From positions 1 through 32,724 of the forward strand of contig REEG01000096.1 in NCBI GenBank assembly GCA_007695195.1: DNA of 32,724 bases. The letters are read 5' to 3'. Shown in pieces: positions 1 through 10,324 of this stretch. The translations under genes and the position numbers were made by a program. Position 1 is the first letter of the stretch. Each line of letters begins with the position of its first letter. The notes beneath the pieces are model-generated. The model had not been told where the DNA came from. It was given only the letters and a program-made list of their open reading frames with translations, and searched no databases. This DNA is from Gemmatimonadales bacterium. GTDB taxonomy: Bacteria > Gemmatimonadota > Gemmatimonadetes > Longimicrobiales > Gaopeijiaceae.

Positions 1-21
1 AAGGGGCCGGCGGATGGGGGC

Positions 22-73
22 GGCCGCTCGGGCGAGGGCCGCCACTCGGACAGGGTCCGCCACTCGGACAGGG
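22..73. repeat. 18-bp-period tandem repeat
   Basis: Two identical 16-bp copies (CGCCACTCGGACAGGG) lie at 40-55 and 58-73, with a degenerate copy (about 11/16) one period upstream at 22-37. The 18-bp period would be 6 codons, so this could be the repetitive tail of a gene outside the window or an intergenic repeat. No convincing reading frame crosses it. Apart from this repeat and GC-rich palindromes near 120-155, I see nothing else in 1-208. Confidence 0.6.
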
Positions 74-208
74 GCGCGGGAAGGGGGCACGTGAGTCTCC
101 GGGTCAGGGGGTCGGGGTGGGCCACCCCCGGGAGAGTGGGCGGGCCCCCACCTCCCGGTCAAGCTGCCTCGGGTGCGGGTGAGGCCGGCCTGGAAGTACG
201 TTCCAGGA

Positions 209-432
209 AGTGCACCCCTGGACGCTTGTTCGTGGATCGTGTTGGTGGCGGATCCCCATGGAACGTCAACTCCGAGGATGAGCGTGCTGCTACAACAGCA
301 TCCAAGAACGTACGCCAAGGGGAGGGCTTGCGATGTGCCGAGGACGTGCGCGCAGCACCAACAACACCCCGGAACAAACGCTGAGGGGCGGCACTTCGTG
401 TGCTCAGAACCTCAGCAGCTCCCGCACCCACC
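209..432 (+). repeat. Repeat element A (inverted homologue at 19706-19977)
   Basis: This roughly 220-bp stretch matches the reverse complement of 19706-19977 almost end to end. Shared blocks include TGCACCCCTGG, CGTGTTGGTG, TCCCCATG, CCGAGGA, GCGCAGCACCAAC, AACGCTGAGGGG, CGGCACTT and CCCGCACCCACC. It holds one full unit of the type that occurs three times in element B, plus a degenerate unit near 290-325. In the frame reading through 173-475 the unit translates as HPGTNAEGR, preceded by a related HPRTYAKGR. Whether it is a decayed small gene family or a non-coding interspersed repeat is open. There is no recognised product and no ribosome binding site. Confidence 0.75.
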
Positions 433-453
433 GCATCGAACCCGAATGGAGGG
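429..453 (+). repeat. 25-bp repeat shared with 32313-32337
   Basis: The 25 bases here match 32313-32337 in the same orientation with one mismatch; the core is ACCCGAATGGAGGG. It sits directly at the 3' edge of element A. This suggests that elements in this genome are mosaics of shared modules. Confidence 0.65.
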
Positions 454-497
454 ATGCACGGCCGGGGGGGCGTAGGGTGAAGATCCCCGCAGCGCCC

Positions 498-526
498 TTG
501 CCCGCTCTCTTACAGTTCCATCAGAA
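498..526 (+). promoter_or_regulatory. Possible sigma70-type promoter for the acs-pdh-ACP operon
   Basis: TTGCCC at 498-503 is followed after 17 bases by TCAGAA at 521-526, about 60 bases before the first gene of the operon. The -10 match is poor. The case rests on spacing and position in the only non-coding stretch ahead of the five genes. Confidence 0.25.
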
Positions 527-586
527 TGGAGGTGAGCGGCTCGGCGTGTCGGTAACGCCCTTTTGACCCGCCACCAGGAGGAGCTG

Positions 587-2292
<1,706 letters not shown>

Positions 2293-2296
<4 letters not shown>

Positions 2297-3288
2297 CCCT
2301 GCCCGATGCCGCCCACGCCCGCGCCCTCCTTCGCAGTATGCTCCTGATCCGGCGCTTCGAGGAGCGGTGCGCCGAACTCTATACCCAGCGGAAGATCCAC
2401 GGCTTCCTCCACCTCTACATCGGTGAGGAGGCGGTGGCGGCGGGATCCATCGCCGTTCTGGAACCCCGGGATTCGGTGGTGGCCACCTACCGGGAGCACG
2501 GTCAGGCGCTGGCCCGGGGCGTCCCCACCGACACCGTCATGGCCGAGATGTACGGGAAGCAGGAGGGGTGTGCCCGGGGGCGCGGCGGATCCATGCACGT
2601 CTTCGACGCCGAGACCCGCTTCTACGGGGGGAATGCCATCGTGGCCGGCGGGCTCCCCCTGGCGGTGGGGCTGGCGCTGGCGTCCAGGATGCAGGGCGAG
2701 GACCGGGTCACCGCCTGCTTCTTCGGCGACGGGGCGGTGGCCGAGGGGGAGTTTCACGAAGCCATGAACCTGGCCGCCCTCTGGGAGCTCCCGGTCCTCT
2801 TCTGCTGCGAGAACAACCTCTACGCCATGGGCACGGCGCTCCAGATCGCCCAGGCCCGAACGGATCTGGCGGCCCGGGCCGCGGCGTACGGGATGCCTGC
2901 CTGGACGGTGGATGGAATGGATGTGGTGGCGGTGGAGGCGGCCACCCGTCGGGCCGTGGACGCCATCCGGTCGGGGGCGGGACCTCACTTCCTGGAGTTC
3001 CGCACCTACCGCTTCCGGCCCCACTCCATGTTCGATCCCGAGCTCTACCGGTCCAGGGAAGAGGTGGCGGAGTGGAAGAAGCGCGATCCCATCCTCCTGC
3101 TGGAGCGCCGCATGCGGGAGGCGGGGATGCTGGACGACGCCGGGATGGAGGCGCTGGAGCGGGAGGTGGCCGAGGAGGTGGAGGCCTCGGTGGCCTTCGC
3201 CGAGGCCGGAAGCTGGGAGCCGGTAGAAGAGCTCACCCGCTTCGTCTACAGCGAACGCCCGGGTGACCCCGGGGAGGGGGAAGGGTGA
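2293..3288 (+). CDS. pdhA: Pyruvate/2-oxoacid dehydrogenase E1 component, alpha subunit
   Basis: This 331-residue thiamine-diphosphate E1 alpha subunit decarboxylates a 2-oxoacid, together with the beta subunit, and passes the acyl group to E2. The TPP/magnesium motif begins at GDGAVAEG (about residues 145-152) and ends at CENN about 25 residues later. The phosphorylation-loop region reads [15 protein letters not shown], like pyruvate- or acetoin-type E1 alpha. Its ATG overlaps the acsA stop by 4 bp, and its own stop overlaps the next start, so translation is coupled. Pyruvate is the best guess. Acetoin or branched-chain substrates cannot be excluded from sequence alone. Confidence 0.93.
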
Positions 3289-4325
3289 AGACCACCTACC
3301 GGGAAGCGGTGCGGGAGGCCATCCGCGAGGCCATGCACCGGGACGAGCGGGTCTTCCTCATGGGCGAGGATGTGGGCCACTACGGCGGGTGCTACGCCGT
3401 GAGCAAGGGGCTCCTGGACGAGTTCGGACCGGAGCGGATCCGGGACACGCCTCTGGCCGAATCGGGGTTCACCGGGGCCGGGATCGGGGCGGCGCTGGGG
3501 GGGATGCGCCCCATCGTGGAGATCATGACGGTGAACTTCAGCTTTCTGGCGCTGGACCAGATCGTGAACAACGCCGCCACCCTTCTCCACATGTCCGGCG
3601 GCGCCTTCAACGTACCCGTAGTGATCCGCATGGCCACCGGGGGCGGGCGGCAGGTGGCCGCCCAGCACTCCCGGAGCCTGGAGGGGTGGTACGCCCACAT
3701 TCCCGGGCTCCGCATCGTCACCCCCGCCACCGTGGAAGACGCCCGGGGGATGCTCTGGACCGCGCTGGAGGATCCGGATCCGGTCCTCATCTTCGAGCAC
3801 GTCATGCTCTACAACATGGAAGGGGAGCTGGCCGAGGATGCGGGGCCCGTGCCGCTGGAGGGGGCCGCTGTGCGGAGGGCCGGCACCGACGTGAGCCTCA
3901 TCACCTACGGCGGGAGCCTCTGGAAGGTGCTGGAGGCGGCGGACGAGCTGGCCTCCCACGGGATCTCCGCCGAGGTCCTGGATCTCCGGAGCCTCCGGCC
4001 GCTGGACGACGAGGCGATCCTGGCCACGGTGGCCCGCACCCACCGGGCGGTGGTGGTGGATGAGGGGTGGCGCACCGGCGGGATCTCGGCGGAGATCACC
4101 GCCCGCATCATGGAGGGGGCCTTCTACGAACTGGACGCCCCTGTGGTCCGGGTCTGCGGGGTGGAGGTGCCCATGCCGTACCCGGCCCACCTGGAGCGGG
4201 CGGCCCTTCCGCAGGTGGCCGACATCGTGGCGGCCGCTCGGGGGCTGGTGGAGGGCCAGGGGGAAGGTGCAGACGCAGGCCCGGCCCGAGGCTCGGCCGG
4301 GGGGAGCCGGGGAGACGCCCCATGA
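3285..4325 (+). CDS. pdhB: Pyruvate/2-oxoacid dehydrogenase E1 component, beta subunit
   Basis: This 346-residue E1 beta subunit is the partner of the alpha subunit in a heterotetrameric alpha2beta2 E1. The N-terminal pyrimidine-binding part has the [12 protein letters not shown] block. The middle has [20 protein letters not shown], typical of E1 beta. The C-terminal transketolase-like domain has [13 protein letters not shown] and [10 protein letters not shown]. It uses a GTG start inside the upstream stop (GTGA). The last 20 or so residues are a low-complexity Gly/Ala/Pro tail beyond the usual family end, ending in an ATGA overlap with the E2 gene. Confidence 0.93.
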   Translation: MKTTYREAVREAIREAMHRDERVFLMGEDVGHYGGCYAVSKGLLDEFGPERIRDTPLAESGFTGAGIGAALGGMRPIVEIMTVNFSFLALDQIVNNAATLLHMSGGAFNVPVVIRMATGGGRQVAAQHSRSLEGWYAHIPGLRIVTPATVEDARGMLWTALEDPDPVLIFEHVMLYNMEGELAEDAGPVPLEGAAVRRAGTDVSLITYGGSLWKVLEAADELASHGISAEVLDLRSLRPLDDEAILATVARTHRAVVVDEGWRTGGISAEITARIMEGAFYELDAPVVRVCGVEVPMPYPAHLERAALPQVADIVAAARGLVEGQGEGADAGPARGSAGGSRGDAP

Positions 4326-5575
4326 GTCGCACCTACGATATGCCCGCGCTGGGGGCCGGAATGGAGTCGGGGATCGTGGTGGAGTGGCACGTGGAGCCGG
4401 GGCAGGCGGTGAAGCGGGGCGACGTCATCGGCATCGTGGACACGGAGAAGGGCGCCATCGACATCGAGATCTGGGACGACGCCGAGATCGCGGAGATCCT
4501 GGCACCGCCGGGGACCGAGGTGCCGGTGGGGGAGCCCCTTCTGCGGCTGAAGGTGGCGGGGGAGGACGTGGACCTGGACCCCCGGGAGGATGAGGCGCCG
4601 GAGGTGGAACCCCAGGAAGCCCCAGCCTCCCAGGAAGCCCCGGCCCCGGAGGTCGCTGCTGCGGACGTCGTGGCCCCACCCCAGGCGCCGCCGTCCCCCG
4701 CCCCCCGCCGCCGGGTGAGCCCCCTGGCCCGGCGCCGAGCTGAGGCGCTGGGCGTGGATCCGGAGCGGGTGGAGGGCACGGGTCCAGGGGGGGCCGTCAC
4801 GGCGGCGGATGTGGAGGCGGCCGCAGGGGGCGACCCTTCCCCGCCTTCCCCCGAGCCCACCCCGGAACCCGACCCCGCCCCCGCCCCCGACCCTTCCCCC
4901 GAGCCCGACCGGCAGGCGGCCATGCGGCGGGCCATCGCCGCCGCCATGACCCGGTCCAAGCGGGAGATCCCCCACTACTACCTCTCCCACACCCTCTCCA
5001 TGGAGTCCACGCTCCGCCGGCTGGAGGAGGTGAATCGGGATCGCCCTCCGGCCGAGCGGATCCTCGTGGCGGCCCTCTACATCAAGGCGGTGGCCCAGGG
5101 GCTGGAGGCGTTTCCGGAGCTGAACGGCTTCTGGGAGGACGATGCGTTTCGCCAGGCCGACGGCATCCACCCGGGCCTCGCCATCTCCCTCCGGGGCGGC
5201 GGACTGGTGGCCCCGGCTCTCCACGACGCGCCGTCCCGCTCCCTTGAAGAGCTCACCTCGGGAATCCGGGACGTGGTGCAGCGGGCCCGGGCCGGGCGCC
5301 TCCGGGGGTCGGAGGTGACCGATCCCACCATCACCGTGACCAGTCTGGGCGACCGGGGGGTGGACACGGTCTTCGGCGTCATCCACCCGCCCCAGGTGGC
5401 CATCGTGGGGATCGGCACCGTGGTGGAGCGGCCATGGGCCGAGGGCGGGATGGTGGGGAGTCACCGGACCGTCACCCTCACCCTCTCCGCCGATCACCGG
5501 GCCGGCGACGGACACCGGGGGAGCCTCTTCCTGGCCCGGGTAGCCCATCTACTGCACACAGGGGACGAGCTGTGA
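4322..5575 (+). CDS. pdhC: Dihydrolipoamide acyltransferase (E2) of the 2-oxoacid dehydrogenase complex
   Basis: This 417-residue E2 has one lipoyl domain (residues about 1-80, lipoyl lysine K43 in DTEKGAID) followed by an Ala/Pro/Glu linker. A peripheral-subunit-binding domain lies at about 130-167 ([12 protein letters not shown] to [11 protein letters not shown]), then a Pro-rich linker, then the acyltransferase core. The catalytic HxxxD is H392/D396 in SADHRAGDG. The start is the ATG overlapping the pdhB stop; the same frame is open for 85 codons upstream but that part is antisense-like low-complexity sequence inside pdhB. E3 (dihydrolipoamide dehydrogenase) is not in the window. The residues after the DG ([10 protein letters not shown]) differ from the more usual small-residue pattern. 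Family assignment is sure; acetyl specificity is inferred. Confidence 0.92.
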   Translation: MSRTYDMPALGAGMESGIVVEWHVEPGQAVKRGDVIGIVDTEKGAIDIEIWDDAEIAEILAPPGTEVPVGEPLLRLKVAGEDVDLDPREDEAPEVEPQEAPASQEAPAPEVAAADVVAPPQAPPSPAPRRRVSPLARRRAEALGVDPERVEGTGPGGAVTAADVEAAAGGDPSPPSPEPTPEPDPAPAPDPSPEPDRQAAMRRAIAAAMTRSKREIPHYYLSHTLSMESTLRRLEEVNRDRPPAERILVAALYIKAVAQGLEAFPELNGFWEDDAFRQADGIHPGLAISLRGGGLVAPALHDAPSRSLEELTSGIRDVVQRARAGRLRGSEVTDPTITVTSLGDRGVDTVFGVIHPPQVAIVGIGTVVERPWAEGGMVGSHRTVTLTLSADHRAGDGHRGSLFLARVAHLLHTGDEL

Positions 5576-5832
5576 GCGATACCGAAACGCAGGTACGAAC
5601 GGCAATCCGGGAGGCCCTTCGCCACATCGCCCCTGAGGTTGAGCTGGACCAGGTGGACCCCACCGCCGATCTCCGGGACGAGATCGATCTGGACTCGGTG
5701 GACGCCATGAACCTCCTGGTGCGGCTTCATGAGTCGCTGGGCGTGGAGATCCCCGAATCGGACTACAGCCGGATCGCCACGCTGGACGGGATGGTGACGT
5801 ACCTGGAAGGGCGGCTGGCGGGAGAGGGTTGA
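5572..5832 (+). CDS. Acyl carrier protein, co-operonic with E2
   Basis: This 86-residue phosphopantetheine-binding protein contains the attachment motif DLDSVDAMN with the modified serine at residue 42. It has the acidic four-helix pattern of ACPs, including the late segment GVEIPESDYSRIATLDGMVTYL. The start is GTG at 5572, overlapping the E2 stop as GTGA; the open frame upstream belongs to E2 shadow sequence. It is the last gene of the coupled operon, so it is probably made with E1/E2. This is unlikely to be the housekeeping fatty-acid ACP, because no fab genes adjoin it. It could accept acetyl groups from E2 or the ligase. That role is inference, with a precedent in PDH-like E1/E2 systems that load C2 units onto ACP in natural-product pathways. 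Confidence 0.88.
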   Translation: MSDTETQVRTAIREALRHIAPEVELDQVDPTADLRDEIDLDSVDAMNLLVRLHESLGVEIPESDYSRIATLDGMVTYLEGRLAGEG

Positions 5833-5931
5833 GGGGCAGTGGCGGGCCGGCCTCGATGGTTTAGCTTTCCCTGATCCGTGGCCGGCATGCCACCCCGTCC
5901 CGCACCCCTCCCAGGGAGAACCCCGCCGCCT

Positions 5932-7125
5932 ATGAAACCCACCCTGCGCACGCTCCGTCGTCTCCTCCTTCTCCTGGCCGTGCCGGCCATCGTTCCCACC
6001 CCCGTCGCCGCCCAGACTCCGGCCCTGGCCGATCTTCCCGAGATCCAGGTGGGCCAGGAGGTGGAGGGTCGCCTCTGGGCCGAGTCGCCGGAGTCCCTGA
6101 ACTGGGGGCCTTTCGAGGTCTTCCGCTTCCAGGGCGAGGCCGGGGTCCGATACGTGGCCGACGCCCGCTCCGGGGATTTCGACACCTATCTGGTACTGGC
6201 CCACGCGGTGGGCGGAATCACCGAGTTCCTCCAGGAAGACGATGACGGCGGCGAGGGGACCGATGCCCGTCTTCGCTTCCGCCTCGACCGGGACGGCACC
6301 TACCTGCTCGTGGTGCGGGGGTGGGGGATGGACCGGGGCCGGTTCACCCTCTCCCTGGCCGAGCTTCCGCCGCCCCCGCCGGCGGAGGTCCGGGGTCTCC
6401 AGGTGGGGCAGCCGGTGCAGGGAGAGCTTTCCCTTGAGGGAAGCCTCTTCGAGACGGAGTGGGGCGAGGAGATCCCCTTCGACATCTGGACCTTCGAGGG
6501 TGCCGCCGGCGACGTCATCCAGGTGGCCATGGACTCCGACGACTTCGACGCCTACGTGGAGCTGGGGACCCTGGAGGGCGACCAGTTCACCTCCGAGGCC
6601 TCCGACGACGACGGTGGCGAGGGGAGCAACGCCCTCCTCCATCACCGTCTTCTCCGCGACGGCACCTTCGCCATCCGGGCGAGGAGCTTCGGCAGTTGGT
6701 CCGCCGAGGGCCGCTACACCCTCCGGGTGGATCCCTACGTGCCGGAGGTACCGGTGCGCCGTCCCATCGCCATCGGGGAGCGGGTCGAGGCCGATCTAAC
6801 CATGGACGACGCGCTCCTGGTGGATCTGGACGCCGTGTGGAGCGCTCCCACCCGGGTGCAGGAGTGGGAGCTGGAGGGTCGCGCCGGCGACCGCCTGGAG
6901 ATCCGGATGCGCTCCGACGACTTCGACACCGTCCTCTCGTTGGGTCGGGAAGAGGCGGACGGCTTCTACCGGGAGCTGGCCTTCAACGACGACGCCCCCG
7001 ACGACGGATTGAACTCCCTCATCGAGTTCCAGCTCCCTGCCGACGGCACCTATCTGATCCGGGCCCGGGCATTCAATGCCGGATCCACCGGTCGGTACAC
7101 GCTGGAGGTGAATCGCGGCGGGTGA
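5932..7125 (+). CDS. Exported protein with three PPC-like beta-sandwich domains
   Basis: This 397-residue protein has a signal peptide (positive n-region, LLLLLAVPAI core, probable cleavage after PVAA near residue 27). It is built of three repeats of about 115-120 residues. Each begins with GQ/GE plus a V-E/Q-G/A-x-L strand and contains a SDDFDTYL-like block (SGDFDTYL, SDDFDAYV, SDDFDTVL), then an acidic DDDGGEG or DDAPDDG loop, then a DGTYLIRARAF-like strand and a GRYTL ending. This is the bacterial pre-peptidase C-terminal (PPC) fold, known as a secretion-associated or calcium-binding accessory domain. No catalytic domain is attached. ATG 5932 is preferred over the GTG at 5878 because it places the signal peptide at the N-terminus. 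It starts 99 bp after the ACP gene and may be a separate transcript. Confidence 0.8.
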   Translation: MKPTLRTLRRLLLLLAVPAIVPTPVAAQTPALADLPEIQVGQEVEGRLWAESPESLNWGPFEVFRFQGEAGVRYVADARSGDFDTYLVLAHAVGGITEFLQEDDDGGEGTDARLRFRLDRDGTYLLVVRGWGMDRGRFTLSLAELPPPPPAEVRGLQVGQPVQGELSLEGSLFETEWGEEIPFDIWTFEGAAGDVIQVAMDSDDFDAYVELGTLEGDQFTSEASDDDGGEGSNALLHHRLLRDGTFAIRARSFGSWSAEGRYTLRVDPYVPEVPVRRPIAIGERVEADLTMDDALLVDLDAVWSAPTRVQEWELEGRAGDRLEIRMRSDDFDTVLSLGREEADGFYRELAFNDDAPDDGLNSLIEFQLPADGTYLIRARAFNAGSTGRYTLEVNRGG

Positions 7126-7245
7126 TGCGGAGACGGGCTCTCATGGGGCGATCCATTTTCCCCCTCACCGTGTAGCACCACGAGGCCGTAGTTGACGCCC
7201 ACGGATGCCCCGTCTCGGCGGTATCCCCTACCGAGAGCGTGTCTT

Positions 7246-8037
7246 ATGCCTCGATCCTCGTTCGCAGCAAAGATGTCGCCGGTCGGATCCTCCCATATCC
7301 CGTCCGGCCCCACCCCCGTCCTCGCCCGGTTTCTCTCCATTCCGGTCTTCCTGGCCCTGGCCGCCACCCTCCTGGTCCTGCACCCCTCGTCCGTTGAGGG
7401 GCAGACCGTTCGGGGCGGCGGCTACTTCGCCGTGGGCGCCATGGATCTGGACCTGGACGCGCTGAATCAGCGCCTTACCGGCGCCGGATATCCGGAGATG
7501 TCTTCGTCGGCTCTGACTCTGGGTGGAGGTGGGCACGCGGTGCGCGGCCGACTCCTCATCGGTGGTCAGGGGCACGGCTTCCTGGCCGATGACGAGACGA
7601 CGGTGGACGGAAACACCGGCGTTCGCCTGGGCGGTGGCTACGGGCTCTTCAACCTGGGCTGGGAGGTGGTGGGCCGGGACCGGCTCAGCATCTATCCCAC
7701 GGCCGGGCTGGGAGGCGGTGGGGTAGCTCTTCAGATCGGACCCCGGGACGTTCCCCTCTTCGACGAGGTGCTGGACGACCCGGCTCGAAACGTCACCCTC
7801 TCCCACGCCGGCCTTCTCACCTCGCTGGGCGTGCGCGCCGAGGTGGCGCTGGGGGATCGGCCCCGCCGCCGGGCTCCCCGTCAGGGGATGGTGGTGGGGA
7901 TGGAGCTGTCGGTGCTGCAGAGTGTCGGGAACTGGCGGTGGAGCACTGAGTGGGGCGAGGTGACCCGCGGCCCCGATGCCGCCCTGGATGGGGTGCATCT
8001 GAGGGTCACCATCGGTGGGGGCGGAGGAAGGCGATGA
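7246..8037 (+). CDS. Exported, probable outer-membrane beta-barrel-like protein of unknown function
   Basis: About 263 residues, with a hydrophobic N-terminal segment (FLALAATLLVLHPSSVEG) followed by QT, as expected for signal peptidase cleavage. The mature part is Gly-rich with alternating hydrophobic strands (GGGYFAVGAMDLDLDAL, VRLGGGYGLFNLGWEVV, LSIYPTAGLGGGGVAL, VVGMELSVLQSVG), as in small outer-membrane barrels. I do not recognise a named family. The start could be ATG 7246, ATG 7273 or an upstream TTG; ATG 7246 has a weak GAGAG upstream. Its stop overlaps the next gene as ATGA. Confidence 0.6.
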   Translation: MPRSSFAAKMSPVGSSHIPSGPTPVLARFLSIPVFLALAATLLVLHPSSVEGQTVRGGGYFAVGAMDLDLDALNQRLTGAGYPEMSSSALTLGGGGHAVRGRLLIGGQGHGFLADDETTVDGNTGVRLGGGYGLFNLGWEVVGRDRLSIYPTAGLGGGGVALQIGPRDVPLFDEVLDDPARNVTLSHAGLLTSLGVRAEVALGDRPRRRAPRQGMVVGMELSVLQSVGNWRWSTEWGEVTRGPDAALDGVHLRVTIGGGGGRR

Positions 8038-9788
8038 TGCCCCGGGAGCCCGGACTGCCGGGCTCCGCTTCCGGTGGGGGCCAAGGCACCCCGAACCCGG
8101 TGGGTTGCCGGGCCGCCGGAGCTGAAAGCGGCCGGTGGGCCGCTGCGGCCGTAACGCTCGGCGCCCTGGCGCTCCTCCTCCTCACCGCCCTTCCGCAGTC
8201 CGGTCTCGAGGCACAGATCCCGCCTCCCCGTCCCGGCGAGCTCGAGCGCCAGACCCTCCTTCTCCCGGAAGCGGGGATCCTGGAGATCACGCCCACCCTC
8301 CGGGCTCGGGCCGGACTGTTCCCGGATCTCCGGGACTTCCAGGGTGCCCGCCTCTTCCAGGGCGAGGATGGGGCCCTGGTGGTGGAGGTGGCATGGCTGG
8401 AAGAGGGGCGTCTCGTACGCCAGCGCCGCCCCCTGTCCGAGGCCGAGCTGGCGGCCCTGCGCCGGACCCTCGCCGAGAGCCTGGCCCGCGCCGGCGCCGC
8501 AGCCGTGGATACGCAGGACGGTCGGGGTGGCTTGGTGCTGGGGCACACCCTCCTGGGGGTGGCCTATCACGGCTGGGCCGTGCCGGTGGCGCTGGATGTG
8601 TCGTCGGCGCAGGGGGCGGTGGCCGCGTACCTCCTCACTGCCGGGACGACCTTCTACCTCCCGTACCGCCTGACCCGACACCGAACCGTCACCGATACGC
8701 ACCGGAACCTCTCCCTCTACGGCGGGAGCCGGGGGATCGTGAGCGGACTCTTTGCCGGGGATCTGGTGGGGGGGGACCGGGAGGACGGCCGGGGGTCCGG
8801 CCGTGCGCGTCTGGCCGGGGGCGTGGTGGGAGGGGCCGCCGGGGGCACGCTGGGGTTCATGGCCGTGGACCGCTGGAACCCGGAGCTGGGGGATGCCGAG
8901 CTCTGGGCGGCCCTGGGTGATGCGGGTCTCCTGGTCGGCGCCGCCACCGCCTACCTGGCCGGACCCTACAAGGAAGAGACCTTCACTCGCCGGGACAACG
9001 GCTTCGAATTCACCGATACCCGGATCCGGAGTCGCCGGGTGGGGCACGCCCTGACCCTGGCCGGACAGGGCGCCGGGCTCGCGGCGGGAGCCTGGCTGGG
9101 GGGGCGGCGGAGCTATTCCACCGGCGATGTGTCGGCCCTTCGGAGCGCCACCATCGCCGGGGTGCAGACCGGGGCCTCGGCGGCTCGCCTGGCCGGGGTG
9201 GATGAGTGGGGCGATGCGGTGGTGGGCGCCATGCTGGCCGGGGGTCTGGGCGGCCTCGTAGCCGGCGACCGCTGGATGGGCCCTCGGGGCTTGAGTACGG
9301 GAGAAGGGCTCCTGGTGAACGCGGCCCATCTCGCCGGGACCGCCACCGCCGCCGGTCTCACCTACCTCCTGGTGGACGAGATCGACGGGAATGAGACCCT
9401 CCTCCTCTCCGCATCCACCGTGGGCGGGATCCTGGGGGCCGGCCTGGTGTGGCGGGCCGTGGTGGACGGGGCGCCGAGGCGGGTGGGGAGCCTGGGTAAC
9501 GGGGCTCCCGGGCGGTTCGGTTCCATCTCGCCGGGGACCCCGTCGCCAGGGAGTGGAGGAGGCGCCACGAGACCCGACGCACCGGCGGGGATCACGGTGG
9601 AGGTTCACCCCATGGGGATCCTGCAGGGCACCCTCCTGGCGCCCCGGCCGGGGATAGCCGGTGCCGCTCATGGCTCAGCGGCCGTCCGCACGGACGTTCC
9701 GCCGGGGTGGGGCGTAGGGGGAGGGACCGGGGTGGGTGGGGCTGGTGCGCGATCCGCCGTCGCCCCCTGGCTCACCATCCGCTTCTGA
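8034..9788 (+). CDS. Large exported Gly/Ala-rich protein of unknown function
   Basis: This 584-residue protein is not recognised. GGAGG sits about 8 bases before the ATGATG start, which overlaps the stop of the preceding gene, so the two are translationally coupled. A long N-region precedes a hydrophobic stretch (AAAAVTLGALALLLLTAL) ending at LEAQ, likely a signal peptide. The first third is soluble-looking with an RTLAESLARAGA helix. The centre has repeated Gly/Ala-rich hydrophobic segments reminiscent of glycine zippers (RLAGGVVGGAAGG, LTLAGQGAGLAAGAWLGG, GAMLAGGLGGLVAGDRW). It ends in a Pro/Gly-rich tail. The pairing with the barrel-like protein suggests a shared envelope role; that is inference. 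Confidence 0.65.
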   Translation: MMPREPGLPGSASGGGQGTPNPVGCRAAGAESGRWAAAAVTLGALALLLLTALPQSGLEAQIPPPRPGELERQTLLLPEAGILEITPTLRARAGLFPDLRDFQGARLFQGEDGALVVEVAWLEEGRLVRQRRPLSEAELAALRRTLAESLARAGAAAVDTQDGRGGLVLGHTLLGVAYHGWAVPVALDVSSAQGAVAAYLLTAGTTFYLPYRLTRHRTVTDTHRNLSLYGGSRGIVSGLFAGDLVGGDREDGRGSGRARLAGGVVGGAAGGTLGFMAVDRWNPELGDAELWAALGDAGLLVGAATAYLAGPYKEETFTRRDNGFEFTDTRIRSRRVGHALTLAGQGAGLAAGAWLGGRRSYSTGDVSALRSATIAGVQTGASAARLAGVDEWGDAVVGAMLAGGLGGLVAGDRWMGPRGLSTGEGLLVNAAHLAGTATAAGLTYLLVDEIDGNETLLLSASTVGGILGAGLVWRAVVDGAPRRVGSLGNGAPGRFGSISPGTPSPGSGGGATRPDAPAGITVEVHPMGILQGTLLAPRPGIAGAAHGSAAVRTDVPPGWGVGGGTGVGGAGARSAVAPWLTIRF

Positions 9789-9816
9789 GGCCCGGCCGCC
9801 AGTCCCACACCGTGTC

Positions 9817-10296
9817 CTACGGCGGGGGGACGCGGGGTTCGAAGGGTCCGGTGACGACAACTTCCACCGGGTAGCCCTCCACCTCTTCCGGGATGGCGGC
9901 CCGGGCCTCCGGCGACTCCCGGGCCAGGAAGACCCGGATGCACGGCTCCCCGTCACAGAGGGCGAGCCCGGTGCCCACCACGCCGGGGAGCTCCATCCAC
10001 TCCGGCGTGAACGCCTCCTGCACCTCCTGGATGGATCGTTGGGTCACGTCATCCTCTCCGGTGTCGTTGCCGTTGGCGAAGAGGCCGCATCCGGCGAGGA
10101 CGGCGGCCATGAGGAGAGATAGAAGAGGGGCGAGGGGCGGAAGGGCAAGGCGGAGCGCCGGGGACCGTGCCCTGAACTGCCCACCGGGGAGCGGCTGACG
10201 TCGGAGCGCGCTACCCCGAAGCGGATCGGGCGCGCACCCCGGAGGATGCGCGCCCGTGCGAGTCGGCCTGTGGTGGTCGAGCCTCCGCTCCAACAT
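9817..10296 (-). CDS. Small putative lipoprotein matching the N-terminal domain of the neighbouring protease
   Basis: This protein of up to 159 residues has a lipobox-like LMAAVLAGC segment preceded by a Leu/Pro-rich hydrophobic run. The first 50 or so residues before it are unusually long for a signal peptide; no GTG or TTG lies nearer, so the start at ATG 10296 is uncertain (an ATG at 10110 lies inside the hydrophobic run). The C-terminal part (GVVGTGLALCDGEPCIRVFL to VEGYPVEVVVTGPFEPR) is clearly related to residues 74-121 of the adjacent protease (GVVGTAVGLSDDGRPEVRIF to VDGIPVRRVVTGQFELR). It ends where the protease domain would begin. It could be a free propeptide, inhibitor or targeting domain. 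Confidence 0.65.
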   Translation of the reverse strand: MLERRLDHHRPTRTGAHPPGCAPDPLRGSALRRQPLPGGQFRARSPALRLALPPLAPLLSLLMAAVLAGCGLFANGNDTGEDDVTQRSIQEVQEAFTPEWMELPGVVGTGLALCDGEPCIRVFLARESPEARAAIPEEVEGYPVEVVVTGPFEPRVPPP

Positions 10297-10324
10297 CAGG
10301 ACGCCGGGCCCGGCAGGTCGGGGC

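Noticed and set aside
5846-5886. Inverted repeat GCCGGCC/GGCCGGC after the ACP gene as a terminator
   Set aside because: The 7-bp arms are separated by 27 bases and lack a T-tract. Such GC words are expected by chance in this composition.
7125-7175. 16-codon frame starting at the stop of the PPC-domain gene (TGATG overlap)
   Set aside because: It has no ribosome site, no recognisable composition and no following coupled gene; chance is the simplest explanation.
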